Origin: Pyropia yezoensis
Taxonomy: Eukaryota; Rhodophyta; Bangiophyceae; Bangiales; Bangiaceae
NCBI GenBank assembly: GCA_009829735.1
Contig: CM020618.1
Location: 42,298,878-42,362,877, forward strand
DNA length: 64,000 bases
Reading direction: 5' to 3'
Shown: positions 31,016 to 41,967 of the stretch, piece after piece
Position numbering within the stretch: the stretch's first letter is position 1
Layout of the letters: the number at the start of each line of letters is the position of its first letter
The notes under the pieces: generated by a model
Seen by the model: the letters and a program-made list of their open reading frames with translations, nothing else
What the model was told of the DNA's origin: nothing
Database searches by the model: none
Position numbers and translations under genes: made by a program

Positions 31016-32860
31016 TCAGTGGGTAGACCCACTGCCCGAGGGAGGCCACTCACGCGTAAGCGCGTATAACTCCGTGCTCCACCGGCCGGCAATCTCACGA
31101 CGGTCAATCACCCGAGTTACCTCGGTGCATAGCTGGACGAGGGTGCTGCGGCCAGCCTCCACGTCCTCCAGAGCTGTCTGGAGGCGGTCAAGCACACCAC
31201 CAAAGCAACGCGCTGACCCAACCAGCGCAGCACCTGGGGGGATATCCCCCGAGCTAACAAAGAGACCCTCCCGCATTGCGCGGGCAACAAGGGCGTCAAC
31301 GCCCTCATACCAGAGACGGGGACCCCCGTCATGCATGACAGGGGCGGGAGGTGACCCTGGCGCAGCCAGAGGAGCTACAGGAGCCGACACGGCCACCACC
31401 GGAGCCGGTGGCGCCTGGTATAAGTCCCGGTAGGACCCCGCCGAAGGGGCTCCACCGTACCCCCGGCGGGGCTCCGCCCGACGACGGGACACCTCACGCT
31501 CCCCACCCGCAGAGCCCCACTCTCGGGGACGACGGCCAACCGCCGCCGGTATCGGGTTACCGAACCACGGGGCAAGGACCTGAAGAGGGTCATGGATAAC
31601 CATGGGAATACCCAGGTCAGCAACAGCCTCGGTGGACGCCCACCCATGGCAATTGGGCTCACCCGGCTGAGTACGCCGGATACGCAACGAGTGACGAGGC
31701 AAGGGGGAAGCCCCAGCCTGCGGGTCCCGGTGCGGGGGAAGGGCCAACACCCCAGCCCAGTCCACGGCATCGTGAACAGCCAGCAGGGCCTCGAACTCCC
31801 GGGCCAACCCGGTCTTGGCGGCTATCAGGTCCACGCCCAACTGCGCGATGTGCCGACGGACACCCGTCGGAAGATGTAACAGGCGCCCCTGCCGGCGGAC
31901 GGACAGCAAGAAGGAGGAAGCCTGCCCGAGGGTAACCTCAAGGGTGAAGGTACCCTGCAACCGGTGGACCGGCCGGGAGGCCGACACACTCCCGAAGTAT
32001 CGGAGACAGGAGCCGGTGTCAAACCGGAAAGCAGGGGCGGGTTCCCACCCCTCCTGCCACAGAGGCGGGCGCACGGGAGTGTATACCGGCGCACGACCGT
32101 TGCCGGTCTGCAACGCACACGTTATATCGGTGCGGAACGCATCCGCCATGACACCATGGTTGCGTCGCCAGCTAGACGCCGACTTCAACCCCGCCATAGA
32201 CGGGTACGGAGCCGTCAACGACAGATACGGGGATACCCCCGGGTAATAATCGAAGTCGGGATACCGACCGGTATCGCCCACCGTTTCCCCAAACGCAACC
32301 GGCTCCGCCGCCGCCGCAATCCCCCGAGCACTAGCCGGGTAGTCAACCTCCCGCGGCAACGCGGGGGCAATCAGGTCGCATACCCCGAAGGCGGGGTCGA
32401 GGTAGACCTCACCCCGTCCCACCCGGGTGCGCCAGAGCTGCGCATGCCGGTCGTCTGGCTGACTCAGGATCCAATGGTGTTCCACCCGCACCGCGTTCGG
32501 CTGGTTGACCAGCCGCACCAACTCCCGCTCCCAACTCGGGTCCACCCTGCCGCGCCGGGAGGTCCCTCCAGAGAGACGCGGCTGGTGGAAGTCCACCCGC
32601 ATCCGCCCATCGGACTCCATTGACTCTTGCACAGTCAGGCCTCGAACCCGAGCCACCAAGCCGGACATCGACATGGCGGGTTGACCTGCCGCCACGGCGA
32701 CGCCGCCACCCAACGGGGCAACCCGGGCAGGACCAGGAAGAATCGGGGGCGCCGGGGGATGCCCCACCGGCGCATGGGCCGTTGACGGAGGTGCACGGGG
32801 CCGAGGAGGAAGAAGAAGGGCGGGCGCCCGCCCGGAGTAGCTCCCGGAGTCCACTGCCAT
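31016..32860 (-). CDS. E2 antisense accessory protein, main part
   Basis: 614 codons from an ATG at 32860, opposite to gag-pol and between pol and the 3' LTR. There is a Pro/Ala-rich N-terminus and a 300-residue globular-looking centre. A Pro/Arg/Gly-rich linker leads to a helical C-terminus (VLDRLQTALEDVEAGRSTL). The segment VRRQGRLLHLP (321-331) to HDAVDW (363-368) aligns with E1 VQRRGMLWHLP to HKSIEW at nearly equal spacing. Weaker similarity precedes it (SPYLSLTA against GPYLVTSA). No known domain recognised. It may be read together with the upstream acidic frame, separated by one stop. Confidence 0.7.
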   Translation of the reverse strand: MAVDSGSYSGRAPALLLPPRPRAPPSTAHAPVGHPPAPPILPGPARVAPLGGGVAVAAGQPAMSMSGLVARVRGLTVQESMESDGRMRVDFHQPRLSGGTSRRGRVDPSWERELVRLVNQPNAVRVEHHWILSQPDDRHAQLWRTRVGRGEVYLDPAFGVCDLIAPALPREVDYPASARGIAAAAEPVAFGETVGDTGRYPDFDYYPGVSPYLSLTAPYPSMAGLKSASSWRRNHGVMADAFRTDITCALQTGNGRAPVYTPVRPPLWQEGWEPAPAFRFDTGSCLRYFGSVSASRPVHRLQGTFTLEVTLGQASSFLLSVRRQGRLLHLPTGVRRHIAQLGVDLIAAKTGLAREFEALLAVHDAVDWAGVLALPPHRDPQAGASPLPRHSLRIRRTQPGEPNCHGWASTEAVADLGIPMVIHDPLQVLAPWFGNPIPAAVGRRPREWGSAGGEREVSRRRAEPRRGYGGAPSAGSYRDLYQAPPAPVVAVSAPVAPLAAPGSPPAPVMHDGGPRLWYEGVDALVARAMREGLFVSSGDIPPGAALVGSARCFGGVLDRLQTALEDVEAGRSTLVQLCTEVTRVIDRREIAGRWSTELYALTREWPPSGSGSTH

Positions 32861-32872
32861 CGGGGTAGATTA

Positions 32873-33385
32873 GTCTTGACCATCACGCGTCCGCGGCACC
32901 GCGGGCAGAGCATCGCCGCCACCCGAGCCCGACGTGGGTACCACGGGGGCAGCACGGGTAGACCCGCTACCCGCCGCAGCGGACACACCAACCGCGCGGG
33001 CACCCGCGCCATCTTGACCCGCCGTACCGGCCGGGGAGCCGCCACTACCATCCGCCACGCCGGCGACACCGTCTTGAGGTAGAGCCGCGCCGGCACCGGC
33101 GACAGAGGCCATCCGGGCCGCCGGAGGAGTAGCGGTAGAGGCCACCGCTGCACGCGGTTGTCCGCCACCCGACGGAGCCGTCGTGCCGCTACACACGGAC
33201 GACAACCCGCCCGGCGCGCCTTCCGGGGCCACACGAACGGTCACCCGGTCGTCCTCGTCCTCCGACGAGCTCGCTAAGAAGCACTCGGCGGCGGTGGCAG
33301 AGACGGGAACGTCGTCCACCATCACCTCTTCCTCCTCCTCAAGCAGGAGGTCGTCCTCGCCCCCGGGTACCTGGGGGTCCGACAT
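32873..33385 (-). CDS. E2 antisense acidic N-terminal frame
   Basis: 171 codons from an ATG at 33385. It has an acidic Glu-rich start (DDLLLEEEEEVMVDD), then Ser/Gly/Ala-rich sequence. It is in the same frame as the next protein and ends at a TAA (32870-32872) only nine bases before that protein's ATG. So this is either one long protein broken by a nonsense mutation or two adjacent ORFs. E1 has a single protein here. Confidence 0.5.
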
Positions 33386-33962
33386 GGTAAAACCGGGGTA
33401 GCAGGGGCGCCCCGTGCGGAAAAGCCGAGGCCGGCTCGACCCGGTACGAGGAACGCTCGCGCGGACGAGCCAGGGAAGCGCGGGTACCCGTGCTTATAAC
33501 CACACAGCTCAGCACGAGCGATACAGCAGCGCGGGACGGCCCGCGCCAGCCGAGCTACGAGGGCGCTCCACCCAGGCACCTGGATCGGGGCCACGCCCCC
33601 CCCACACGGGGCAATCAAGGGGGGTCACCCCCAACCGCCCCCACTCAACGCGGGCAGCCCCCGCCCTCCACTCAATCGTCCATACGAGAGGGGCCCCCCT
33701 ACCACCAGACACCTGGTGGCGGATCCGCTTGCATCACCCCTCGGAAAGGGGGGTCGTGAACAAAAACCCGCATCGGGAATTTAACGGTCCGGAAAACGGA
33801 TCGTGTGTGTACCACACAAAGGGGGGCACCCCCCTCAGACAACCTCGAAAAGGGGTGCCTGTCGCGACAGGGCGCAAAGCCCCACCCGACTGGTAAACCG
33901 TCACGCGACCCACTTACATTCGGCAACCCGAATGCAACTCGACCCGAGGACGGGCCGAATCT
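33386..33962. other. E2 segment between antisense gene and 3' LTR
   Basis: About 580 bp without a supported gene. It should hold the promoter and leader of the antisense gene. C/G-runs are frequent. Confidence 0.4.
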
Positions 33963-33972
33963 AAGGGGGGGA
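33963..33972 (+). other. E2 polypurine tract
   Basis: AAGGGGGGGA ends two bases before the 3' LTR, as expected for the plus-strand primer. Confidence 0.8.
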
Positions 33973-33974
33973 TA

Positions 33975-34338
33975 TGTAGCAATATGGTTGGCCGTATTGT
34001 GACCCTAAGGTTAGGTGGGCTACTTCTAATCCTTGGCATTTCAATTTGATAGTCCGTACTGGTCACGGTATCTATAAGTTACGTATGACCAGAGGGACTT
34101 GCATCTTGGGGTGGAGGGTAGTTAGTAGTGTCTCCGAGGGCTTATAACGTGGGGGCCGGCGGCGAATCCACCGCCGGCCAAGGTAGAACAACAAACCCCT
34201 CCCATTTGGGCTTCCATCTTGGTCCCGTGGCTCGCGCTCCAAGGACAGCAACCTTGGCCTCCCGGTGACGTTGGTGCCGATCCCCCTTGGTGAGTGTTCC
34301 CTGAGAGTGGACTCGCGACGGGTTCCTATTGTGCTACA
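33975..34338 (+). repeat. E2 3' LTR, 364 bp
   Basis: Same ends and length as the 5' LTR. Seven substitutions by eye, five of them transitions. Confidence 0.97.
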
Positions 34339-34343
34339 ACTCC
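34339..34343. repeat. E2 right target duplication, ACTCC
   Basis: Matches 23617-23621. Confidence 0.95.
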
Positions 34344-35280
34344 TCGCCAGCGGGCATTCGCCGTCTACGGCTGCACTGACGCAGCCGTTCAAGCCCTACC
34401 CAACGCTGGGCTCTTGCCATCTGCTGCAGCACGTATACTGATCAACAAACGACTGCCGCAGCTGGTGCCGCGCTATGCCGTTGGCGACTCCACTGTCGCA
34501 ATTGCTGACGCCCCCTAGCGGCAGCTGGTGGCGCCCTCGTGCTGGCTCATCCCCGTTGCACAGGCCGCGCCCTTCTCCTTTCGCTCTCCCCGGTTGTTGC
34601 TGTTCACGGCCTCCTGGTGCTACCTCCTCGTTGCTGCTGTGAGTGCTCTCCTCTTGCTTCTCCCCAGGCTCCTGCTCTAGGCGTCATCCTTCTCCAGTAC
34701 TTCCCGACGGCGGGTTCCGGATGTCCACGATTGCTCGGTCGCAACTATTGGCGCCGTCCTGCAGCGGTACTTCCCGGCGATGAGCTTCTGCCGTCTGCAG
34801 CTGCACCGTCAGCGCTCGTCTCGCGCTCCTGTCGCTGCTGGTCTGACTCTCGTTCGAGTCCTCCCGGCCGTCTGGCAGCTGCCGTCGGCGGCAGTCGGCG
34901 GCTGCTGCCCGTAGAAGCTGCTCTCGCCCTGCCGTTGCAGCGATCTGCTACGACGACCCCTCTTCGCTTGCAGGTTCACGACAGTAGCAACTGCTGTCGC
35001 CGTCGGGTCGCCGCTCGAGCTGCTCTGCCGTTGCCGACCATAACGACGGCGGGCTCCTGCAGTCTACTGCAGCCAGCCTACAGGTCGCTGCACGACTGCC
35101 GCCGCTGGGCTTCCCTCCCGTTGCCACCCTCCCTGCCGGCCGGCTATTACGATCTGCCGCGGCAGGCGCGCCGACGACTGTTGCTTCTCTTGCGGCTCTC
35201 CCGTTGCCGCCCGGCTGTGGGTCCCGTTCGCACGCGATTGGCTGCCCCCGCCCCCGCCCGCACGCGCTGCACCCGTCTTC
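34344..35280 (+). repeat. Degenerate CTG/GCTGC-rich repeats right of E2
   Basis: Continuation of the repeat region at 23160-23616. The words CAGCGGGCATTCGCCGTCTACGGCTGCAC here and GAGCGGGCTTTCGCCGCCTGAGACTGCAC at about 23510 are related. An open frame crosses it but looks non-coding. Confidence 0.5.
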
Positions 35281-36108
35281 ATGCCCCTCAGCATGACTGG
35301 GTGGAAGCCAGCCTCAAAGATGCCGGCGTACACGTGTGTGTCACAAGCTGTTTTCAACGAGCTTGTACACGCGCCGGGCATGGTGGAGGCGTGCGGCGGC
35401 ATGGACATCACTGACAAGCCCGTGCACGTGTGGCCAACGAAGGCAGCGGACGTTTTTGTCCGCCAGGGGGACGTCTTTGGCCTAACGGGGCAACCATGGT
35501 TGCTTGAAGCTGATGCGGCGGCGCACGGGACCACCGTTCAACCTTCCACGCTCCCTGGAGCGGGGCTCGGGGTGTTTGCAACCCGCCCTCTTGACGTGGG
35601 CGCGGAAATCCTTCCCTTCTTTGGACAGCTGGTCTACCATGATCTCCAGGTGGCAGCCCGATCATCGCGTGATCGCCTGTCCACGCGTGTGTACGCGAAG
35701 GGCGTGGTTGCCGAGGGCCTGGCGACGACGGCAGCTAAATGGCTTGACAACGCACTGCAGCTGCAAGCCTCCATCAGCATGTGGACGGCGTCTGCTGATG
35801 ATCCCGCATCGTCCATGGTTCCTTCTGTGCTCGGCACGGTCATGAGCGGCGAGGCTGGGCCCGCTGAGGAGCTCTGCCGCCCTGTGTGGGTTGTACCTGC
35901 CAGCTGTTGCGCAGGTGGGAAAGTGAACGATCCCGGCCGCCATCAAGTCGCCAACGTTCGCTTCGAGCAGCGCCCCCGAGTGATACGTACGGTCAAGGAT
36001 CTGGTGAAGCGGAGCTGTGGCGTCCTCCGCGTGACTCGCCGCATCGAAGTGGGGGAGGAGGTGATGGTGAGCTATGGTCCTCGGCACACAGTTCGGCAAG
36101 TGGCGTGA
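35281..36108 (+). CDS. SET-domain protein (putative lysine methyltransferase)
   Basis: 275 codons from an ATG. The N-SET segment is LPGAGLGVFATRPLDVGAEI (91-110), the classic G-x-G SAM-binding start. The C-SET end is RRIEVGEEVMVSYG near residues 255-268. The usual NHxC motif between them is replaced by CCAGGKVNDPGRHQVANV. This partly preserves the N…H…N pattern but lacks the canonical order, so activity is uncertain. SET proteins methylate lysines of histones or other proteins. It lies between the two transposase-like pieces on the same strand, so it may be transposon cargo, but it could equally be a host gene. Confidence 0.7.
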   Translation: MPLSMTGWKPASKMPAYTCVSQAVFNELVHAPGMVEACGGMDITDKPVHVWPTKAADVFVRQGDVFGLTGQPWLLEADAAAHGTTVQPSTLPGAGLGVFATRPLDVGAEILPFFGQLVYHDLQVAARSSRDRLSTRVYAKGVVAEGLATTAAKWLDNALQLQASISMWTASADDPASSMVPSVLGTVMSGEAGPAEELCRPVWVVPASCCAGGKVNDPGRHQVANVRFEQRPRVIRTVKDLVKRSCGVLRVTRRIEVGEEVMVSYGPRHTVRQVA

Positions 36109-37843
36109 GGTGAGACTGACGCGGCAATGTGAGGGTAGAGGTCGTGAATGTAGTTCGATGATGTGCAATCGTGGGCTATGAGGAGTGACTATACAGCAGA
36201 GAGCGTAGTTTACGCTTGTAGAGGAGCAGTTATACAACAAAGAGATAGCGAACGATCGTACAACCCGCCCCCCCGGAAGTCCGCTCGCAGCAGGGACGCT
36301 GCGCCACTGCCGGTAGCGCTGCCAAAGCCGTTTGCGCTCCTGTTCACGGTGCCCAGTGGGCTCCCCTCCCAGTGTTGGGTCCACGCCGCTGATTTTGGAT
36401 GGGGCCACACCACTGCACCCACCTCGTGTCGTTGGCTTCCTGCCGTCGCCAACGGGTGTGTGTATTCCACAGCACGCCCCTCTCTCCGCTCGCCTCTCGC
36501 GGCCGGCACGTGCTGAGGCTCTCGACAGCAGAGCCCTCCACGCAGTCGCGCTTCGCGGCTGCCTTACGCTGAGCCCGCTCACAGCGCCTCCCTCCCCGCC
36601 TTGTATCCCAACGGCCCCTGCGGGCCCATGCAGAGTCCCTCGGCGAGCGGACAGGCGGGCGCCGGCTGGAGGCAGTGGTCGAACGGCACCACGACAGCAG
36701 CAGTGGACACTGAGCTGTCCGCGCGGCGCACCGTCCCTGCTCCCCGTGGGGGGAGTATCCAATGATGAAACGGCAGCCTTCGCTGCAGCAACGGTTTGAA
36801 ATGGGTCTTTCCCCACCCTTCGAGGGTCCTCTCAGTGCCTGGGGGAAGTGGGCCAACAATGGTGGGCAGGGGATGGGTTGTGGCGATCTCTTACTGGCCA
36901 CAAGCGCGCATTGACATCCCCTTTGGATCACACTCGAGGCTGGCAGCTTCAGTCCACACGGCGTACCTTCAAAATTTGAAATCAGCGTGATCGCGGTACC
37001 TGTGATCTCGGGAACGGCTCCACGATTTGGGCACCCCTTACAATGGCAATGGGCCCACGCTTGCGCGCCCTTGGGCTAGGAAGGCGCCATACCCGTCGCC
37101 CTTGCAGCCGTGTGGGCAACAGTCGCTCGACACCGTCTCTGTCTTGTCCCTCGGGTGGAGTCTTTCGCACGGTCAAGCGGCCCGTACGCCCATGTGGAGG
37201 ACCCTAGCACGGCAGCGTCTCCGCACTCTACGGGACACTTTATCTCTTTGCACAATGGGGTCAACCGGCGGCGGGGCTGCTGATACCACCCGCGTCGCGT
37301 TTGCCGTGCGGAAGACGAACCGGCCTTTGGTCTCTCTGGCGGGTGCGACATGTACCCCACGGGAATGCGAGGCGAGTGGGTTTTCGCGCCTCTATGTGTG
37401 CACCGCCGCTTCGTGGGATGCGGGGGGCCGGCGGGTGACACTGTACGCCGCCGACGAACCGCTCTGGACAGGACGGCCGGGGAATCGCTGGCTGGGTGGT
37501 GGGCGTCACTTGCTTTGCCTCTTGTCAGAGGCGTCCCTGGCCAAGTGGTGGGCGTTACTCTCTGTGCCTTTTGTCTTGGTGGAATTCAATCAGTTCATGG
37601 CTGCATACCCTTGACCCCCTGTCTTGTCCTCGTGTGCACAGCTGCCTCCTTATAACCTTTTGAGGTACGCCCTCATCGACCACTGCCGCGGCTGACTCCT
37701 ATGACCCTCACCACCCTCCCCACGATCGACGCCACCCTGACTGTTCTCCACTATCTCCAGTCCGTCGTTCACACCTCTTCCAAGGCACGGTACATTCCTC
37801 TTCTGCCCGCGCATTCGTACCAGACGCTGCACGTTCAGGAAGC
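36109..37843. other. Intergenic, no recognised gene
   Basis: Several medium open frames on both strands (for example 37027-37614 plus), none with a recognisable motif. Nothing else supported. Confidence 0.4.
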
Positions 37844-39421
37844 ATGCCGTCAGGGTCGAGACGTCGGAGGGGCGGCTCAGCACTTCCCCCCGGTTCCCGG
37901 GATTCTGACTCTGACGACGCGGGCGCCACACCCACCAAGCGTAGACGCGCTGCCGCCGCGTCTTCCCCTCCAGCTCGAAGCGCTGGCAATAACCGCGGCG
38001 GTGCCGCGTCTGGCAAGGGTGGACCGGCTGACGCTGCCGCTGAGTCCTCAGATGAAGGCTCCGCCTCAGACGGAACGCGCCCAAGTGGTGTGCGTGTCAG
38101 CACTGCTCCGGAGATGGCAGGTCTGGACACCGGCCGTCTCTCCCGAACGGACACCATGGGCGTTGCTGCGGCGCTCTTTGAGCAGCGTCGCCCTTTTCTC
38201 CTCAGCGCAAAAAGCGACATCCGCAACGCCATGTGCTCCAAGTGGGACGAGCTCTTGAGCCCTGGTGGTCCGCTAGAGGCCCTGCTACGCTCTGTTATGC
38301 GCGAAGAGCTCGCCGCATTTGAGGCTCGGCAGCCGTCGCAGACAATTCTCGGGGAAGCCATCTCCAAGAACGTCGTCGCCGGTGTCAAGCACGTGGTCAA
38401 GACAACTTCAAGGACCCGAACCGTGGAGGAGATGGGGCGGACGGCCCTGCAGAACGCTGTGTGCAACGCGCTCGACATTGAGGGCGTTCGGCAGGTGCAC
38501 GGGGCAATGCTCAACCTCCGAGTGATTGCGAACGGGAAGGACCCGGCATCTCAGGACGATGGAATCACCATCAGCTTTCCTGCACACAGCAAGAAGCCCG
38601 ACACGTACGCCAACCGGGAGTTTATGAAGCTGCTGCAGTGCATCATGGCGAAAGTGTACAGCAACATGGCCTCGATTGACGAGGACAAGAGGCCCGATGT
38701 CTTTCGCAAGAAAGTTGCGCTCTTGACAAGGCACCTGGACCGCGTCGACGATGCTCTGGAGGCTGTGTTGCGCAACATCCTCAACAATGGACGGTCCGAC
38801 GCGCGTGCTATGTTCTAAAAGCTACTGGGATTCTATTTGCGGATGAAAGACGCGAGCATCGAGATGGAGCACCCGACAGCGACAGCTCCTGCGCTCGGCT
38901 CCGGCAGGTTGTCCGACCTCTTCTCGGTCGTGTGCGAGCTTTAGGCCACGGCCACAGGTGAGATGCCTGCCGACGAGGCTGCTGCACCTGCTCACGAGTG
39001 CTCTACGGATGCTCTTTCAGGCGTGCACTCCGTCGTGCGGAAGGCGTGCTTGTACATGGTTGCAGGCCAGCTGCTGCAAGCGCTATTAATGGGGCCGTAC
39101 GCGTTTGACGACGAGGCCATCCACGTGGTCGCGCTTAACCTGCGCTCGATGGTTACGGAGTCCCAGGAGTGGGCGCACATGTCCAATAAGCAAGCGGAGC
39201 TAGTGAAGCACCCACGTACATGGGCTTTGATGCTGCCCATCACGGCCGACGCCAAAGCCAGTGTGGTGCGGAAGCTGACCGATGATGAGCGTCAGGACAT
39301 CGTTGGCAGTGCTCTTGCCGCTGCCCGCGCCGCGCAGGAGGCCTCTGGTGCTGCTGGTGCTGCCGCTGGTGCGGTCGAAGACGAGGGGGACGAACGCGAG
39401 GAGTGGCTGCGCGGTATATAG
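37844..39421 (+). pseudogene. Unknown protein, one frame with two stops
   Basis: A single frame runs from the ATG at 37844 to 39421, interrupted by TAA (38816-38818) and TAG (38942-38944). The first part (324 codons) has a basic/acidic low-complexity N-terminus with a likely nuclear signal (PTKRRR), then a helical globular region (about 100-320). The sequence between the stops and the last part (38963-39421, 152 codons, ending EDEGDEREEWLRGI) looks equally protein-like. So this is either one decayed gene of about 525 codons or one with introns I cannot place. No family recognised. It is on the same strand as the neighbouring transposase-like genes. Confidence 0.5.
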
Positions 39422-39626
39422 ACGTAGTCCGCGCCGACCCACGTTCGCAGCGCGTAGCATGAGATGTCCCTGACGGAGCTAATGTATAGGACGCTTGCAC
39501 TGCAGGACAGTAAACATTATGACATGCGATGCTGCCTGCCCTGTTGCTTGACAACTACACCGTACTGCACCCGGCCCACACCCGCCTTTCCCAGGCGAGC
39601 GCGCGCTCCTGGAAAGACAACGTCAG

Positions 39627-39896
39627 CTATCCCTCTCTCGTGCCGGCGACTGCCAACGCGGCTGCGGTCTGCACAGCCGCCATTGCCTTCCCCCCGGCAG
39701 CCGCGGTCGTCCGGTACACAGAGCAGTCGGAATCGGCCGGGTCGGCTGCCTCAAGATGTGAGTCAACCACGAGCAGGCTGCCGTCAGCGGCCTGTGCCAC
39801 TGTCGTGGGTGTAACCGAGTCGGCGTCTGTGACGTTGCGCTCCACCCGGGCAATGTCCGTCGGCGTGGCCGCATCCTCAAGCCGCAACACCGCCAA
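39627..39896 (-). pseudogene. SMP-30/gluconolactonase-like C-terminal remnant
   Basis: About 89 codons containing VTPTTVAQAADGSLLVVDSHL, which resembles a beta-propeller blade of SMP-30-like or calcium-dependent phosphotriesterase-like proteins. Upstream, at 39900-40170 on the same strand, related sequence is broken by frame changes. A low-certainty call. Confidence 0.35.
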
Positions 39897-40170
39897 GACC
39901 GACAGGCGGTTGCGGTCGGCGTACAGCTGCAGTGGCGATCAGGTCGCCGCCGGCGCTCCCTTGCGCCGCCTACGCCACGCAGATGAACTCTGCCACGTGC
40001 GCATCAGCAATGGTCAGCGGTACCGCGGCGACGTGCCGGGCGCCACTGCAGGACCGCCAGCCGATGCGGGCGCTGCCAACGGAGCCCGCCGGCGAGAGCG
40101 GCACCAACGCAGAGGTAGGGGAGCGGGGAGAGCGCGCACTCCCGGCGCTGCCGTGGCTGCAACCGCCAGC

Positions 40171-41967
40171 ATGGCTGCTGCCAGCACCAGACGGGCGCCC
40201 GCGCCCAGCGCCGCCGCCCTCCGCGCGCCCCAGGGCGCGCCCGGTAGTGGCCTCCCCCGGCAGAGGCGCTGGTGCGGCTGGCGACCGCGTGTCTCACACC
40301 CGCAGCGACCGATCAGCCCACCCCCCGCGCTGCGCGCGGTGCGATGCGGGATGACAGACACCTGGGTGCCGCGGCGGGCCACGCCGACGGCAGAGGGCAG
40401 TGGAGTGGTGATGCCACCACGTGGGGGGATGGCCCTATTCAGCGTGCCCCGCCTTTCCACCTCGCGAACATTTGCTCGTCGGTGACGCCGACAGCGGCGG
40501 CGGTGGGCGCAGCCAGAGCGTTCGTAGTCGCGACTGTGGGCGCCGCAGCGCCCGCCCCCCCCACCCCCAGAAGCCAACCCCCACTCAAAGATTTCCAACC
40601 CTCGTCTCCGCTACTCTACCCCCACCCGGGCGGTCGAGAGATGGGTTGAAAAAGATGGGGGAGGGGGGGAAGGACGGAGGGCAGTGTCGCAACAGTCGTG
40701 GCTGACACGGCCGCCGCGCCGCCGCCGCCTCCAACTCCGTCACCACCGCCGCCGCCGCGTCCGTGGTTGCCAACACCGCCGTGTGTTGCGCCGGTAGACA
40801 TAATGGGCGGCGGAAACGGCGGCAGAAGCACTGCAGGGTGCTCACAGGGTGGCCGTGCGCCGGGGAGGCGGGGTCGCAATACCCCATCGTCCCTGTCCTC
40901 GCAATGTCCCCAGCTCTGAGCAGCACCATCTCCACTAGAACGCGTGCCGCGTCATGGCTTGTGATGACAGGGCGGCCGTCTGGGAGCAAGTGCCCGAATG
41001 TGTCCAACTCGTGATTATAATTCTACACGCACTTCCTTCAAGAGTTGTCTCCGGCACTTAAACACAATTTCTTCGAGTGTTTTCAACGATGACCGGCAGT
41101 CCAGCTGGGTGAACAACGGAGGTCCACTGCATGACTGCTAACAATCCGACTCTGCCGCACGGTCCCAAGGACACCCTTTCACACGCTCCTTGTGCCATTT
41201 CTCGCAGGTGCCCATCAGGCACCCGACCGCTGAGGCACGACTGGCTCGGCCGGTGTGCATCGCCGGTGTCTGTCGCCCCGACCCAGTGCTGCCGCCGCCA
41301 CTGCCACCGGCCACGTACTCTGTCTGGCGTCACACACGCCTTCCATCGCAAAGCCGCGGCAGCGGCCACCGGTGCGCGCGGTCACGACCCCGTGCTCTGC
41401 CGCCCCTGCGTTTGCCAGACGCCAGGCCGGCCGCGCTGCCGCCTCGAGCTCGTCGTGGTCGTTCTGTCGCTGCTTCTGCACGGAGCTACGCCGGCTGCCC
41501 TGCCGCACCCACATACCGCCCGCAAGGGGCGGTCGCGGCTACCGGTGTGGGCAGCGCCGCCGCCGTGATTCTGCCGCCACTGCATCTTTCCTTGCGAGGC
41601 CGGCCACCTGACCACGGAGGACCACTGAGTCACGGCCCCCGGTGGGCCCCGCGACGACCTCGTACAACTGCCGTCACAGCTTCTGCCGGGCGCCAGTCAG
41701 GCCACCCCACCGTCAACCCTACCACTGCCAAGGCGCGGCCGCGGCCATCAGTGTACACGGCCGCGACCCCGTGGTGCTGCCGTCGCTGGGTCTGTCCGGC
41801 GCCAGGCCGGCACCGCTGCCACCTCGAGACCGTGCTCGTGCTGTCGCTGCTTCTGCCTGTCACTTTGCTGGCCGCCTTGCCCTACCACCCAACCGCTAAG
41901 GCGCGGCCGCGACCGCCGGTGGGCGCTGCCGCTACCCCGTACTGCTGCCGCCACTGCCCCCGGAGGA
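40171..41967. other. Intergenic with long degenerate repeats
   Basis: 40171-41050 has no supported gene. 41330-41960 contains imperfect repeats, for example GCGCCAGGCCGGC…GTCGCTGCTTCTGC at about 41420 and 41800 (offset about 380 bp) with shorter sub-repeats. These resemble in style the CTG-rich repeats flanking E2. Confidence 0.45.

Larger units (their letters stand above)
23622..34338 (+). mobile_element. E2: complete chromovirus, 10.7 kb
   Basis: Both LTRs, target duplications, primer site, gag, a -1 frameshift site, pol with chromodomain, antisense gene(s) and polypurine tract are present. The LTRs differ at seven of 364 positions (about 98%), so it is older than E3. It is damaged by a small deletion in RT near 28060. 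It carries the same extra-gene plan as E1 but is only distantly related. Its coding part is unusually rich in perfect short inverted repeats. Confidence 0.95.

Noticed and set aside
34539-35414. 291-codon open frame upstream of the SET gene
   Set aside because: It lies in the CTG-rich degenerate repeats that continue on the other side of E2.
40585-41007. Minus-strand frame with a protein-like start (TFGHLLPDGRPVITSHDAAR)
   Set aside because: The first 60 residues look coding, but no family is recognisable and the rest is low complexity; too weak to list.
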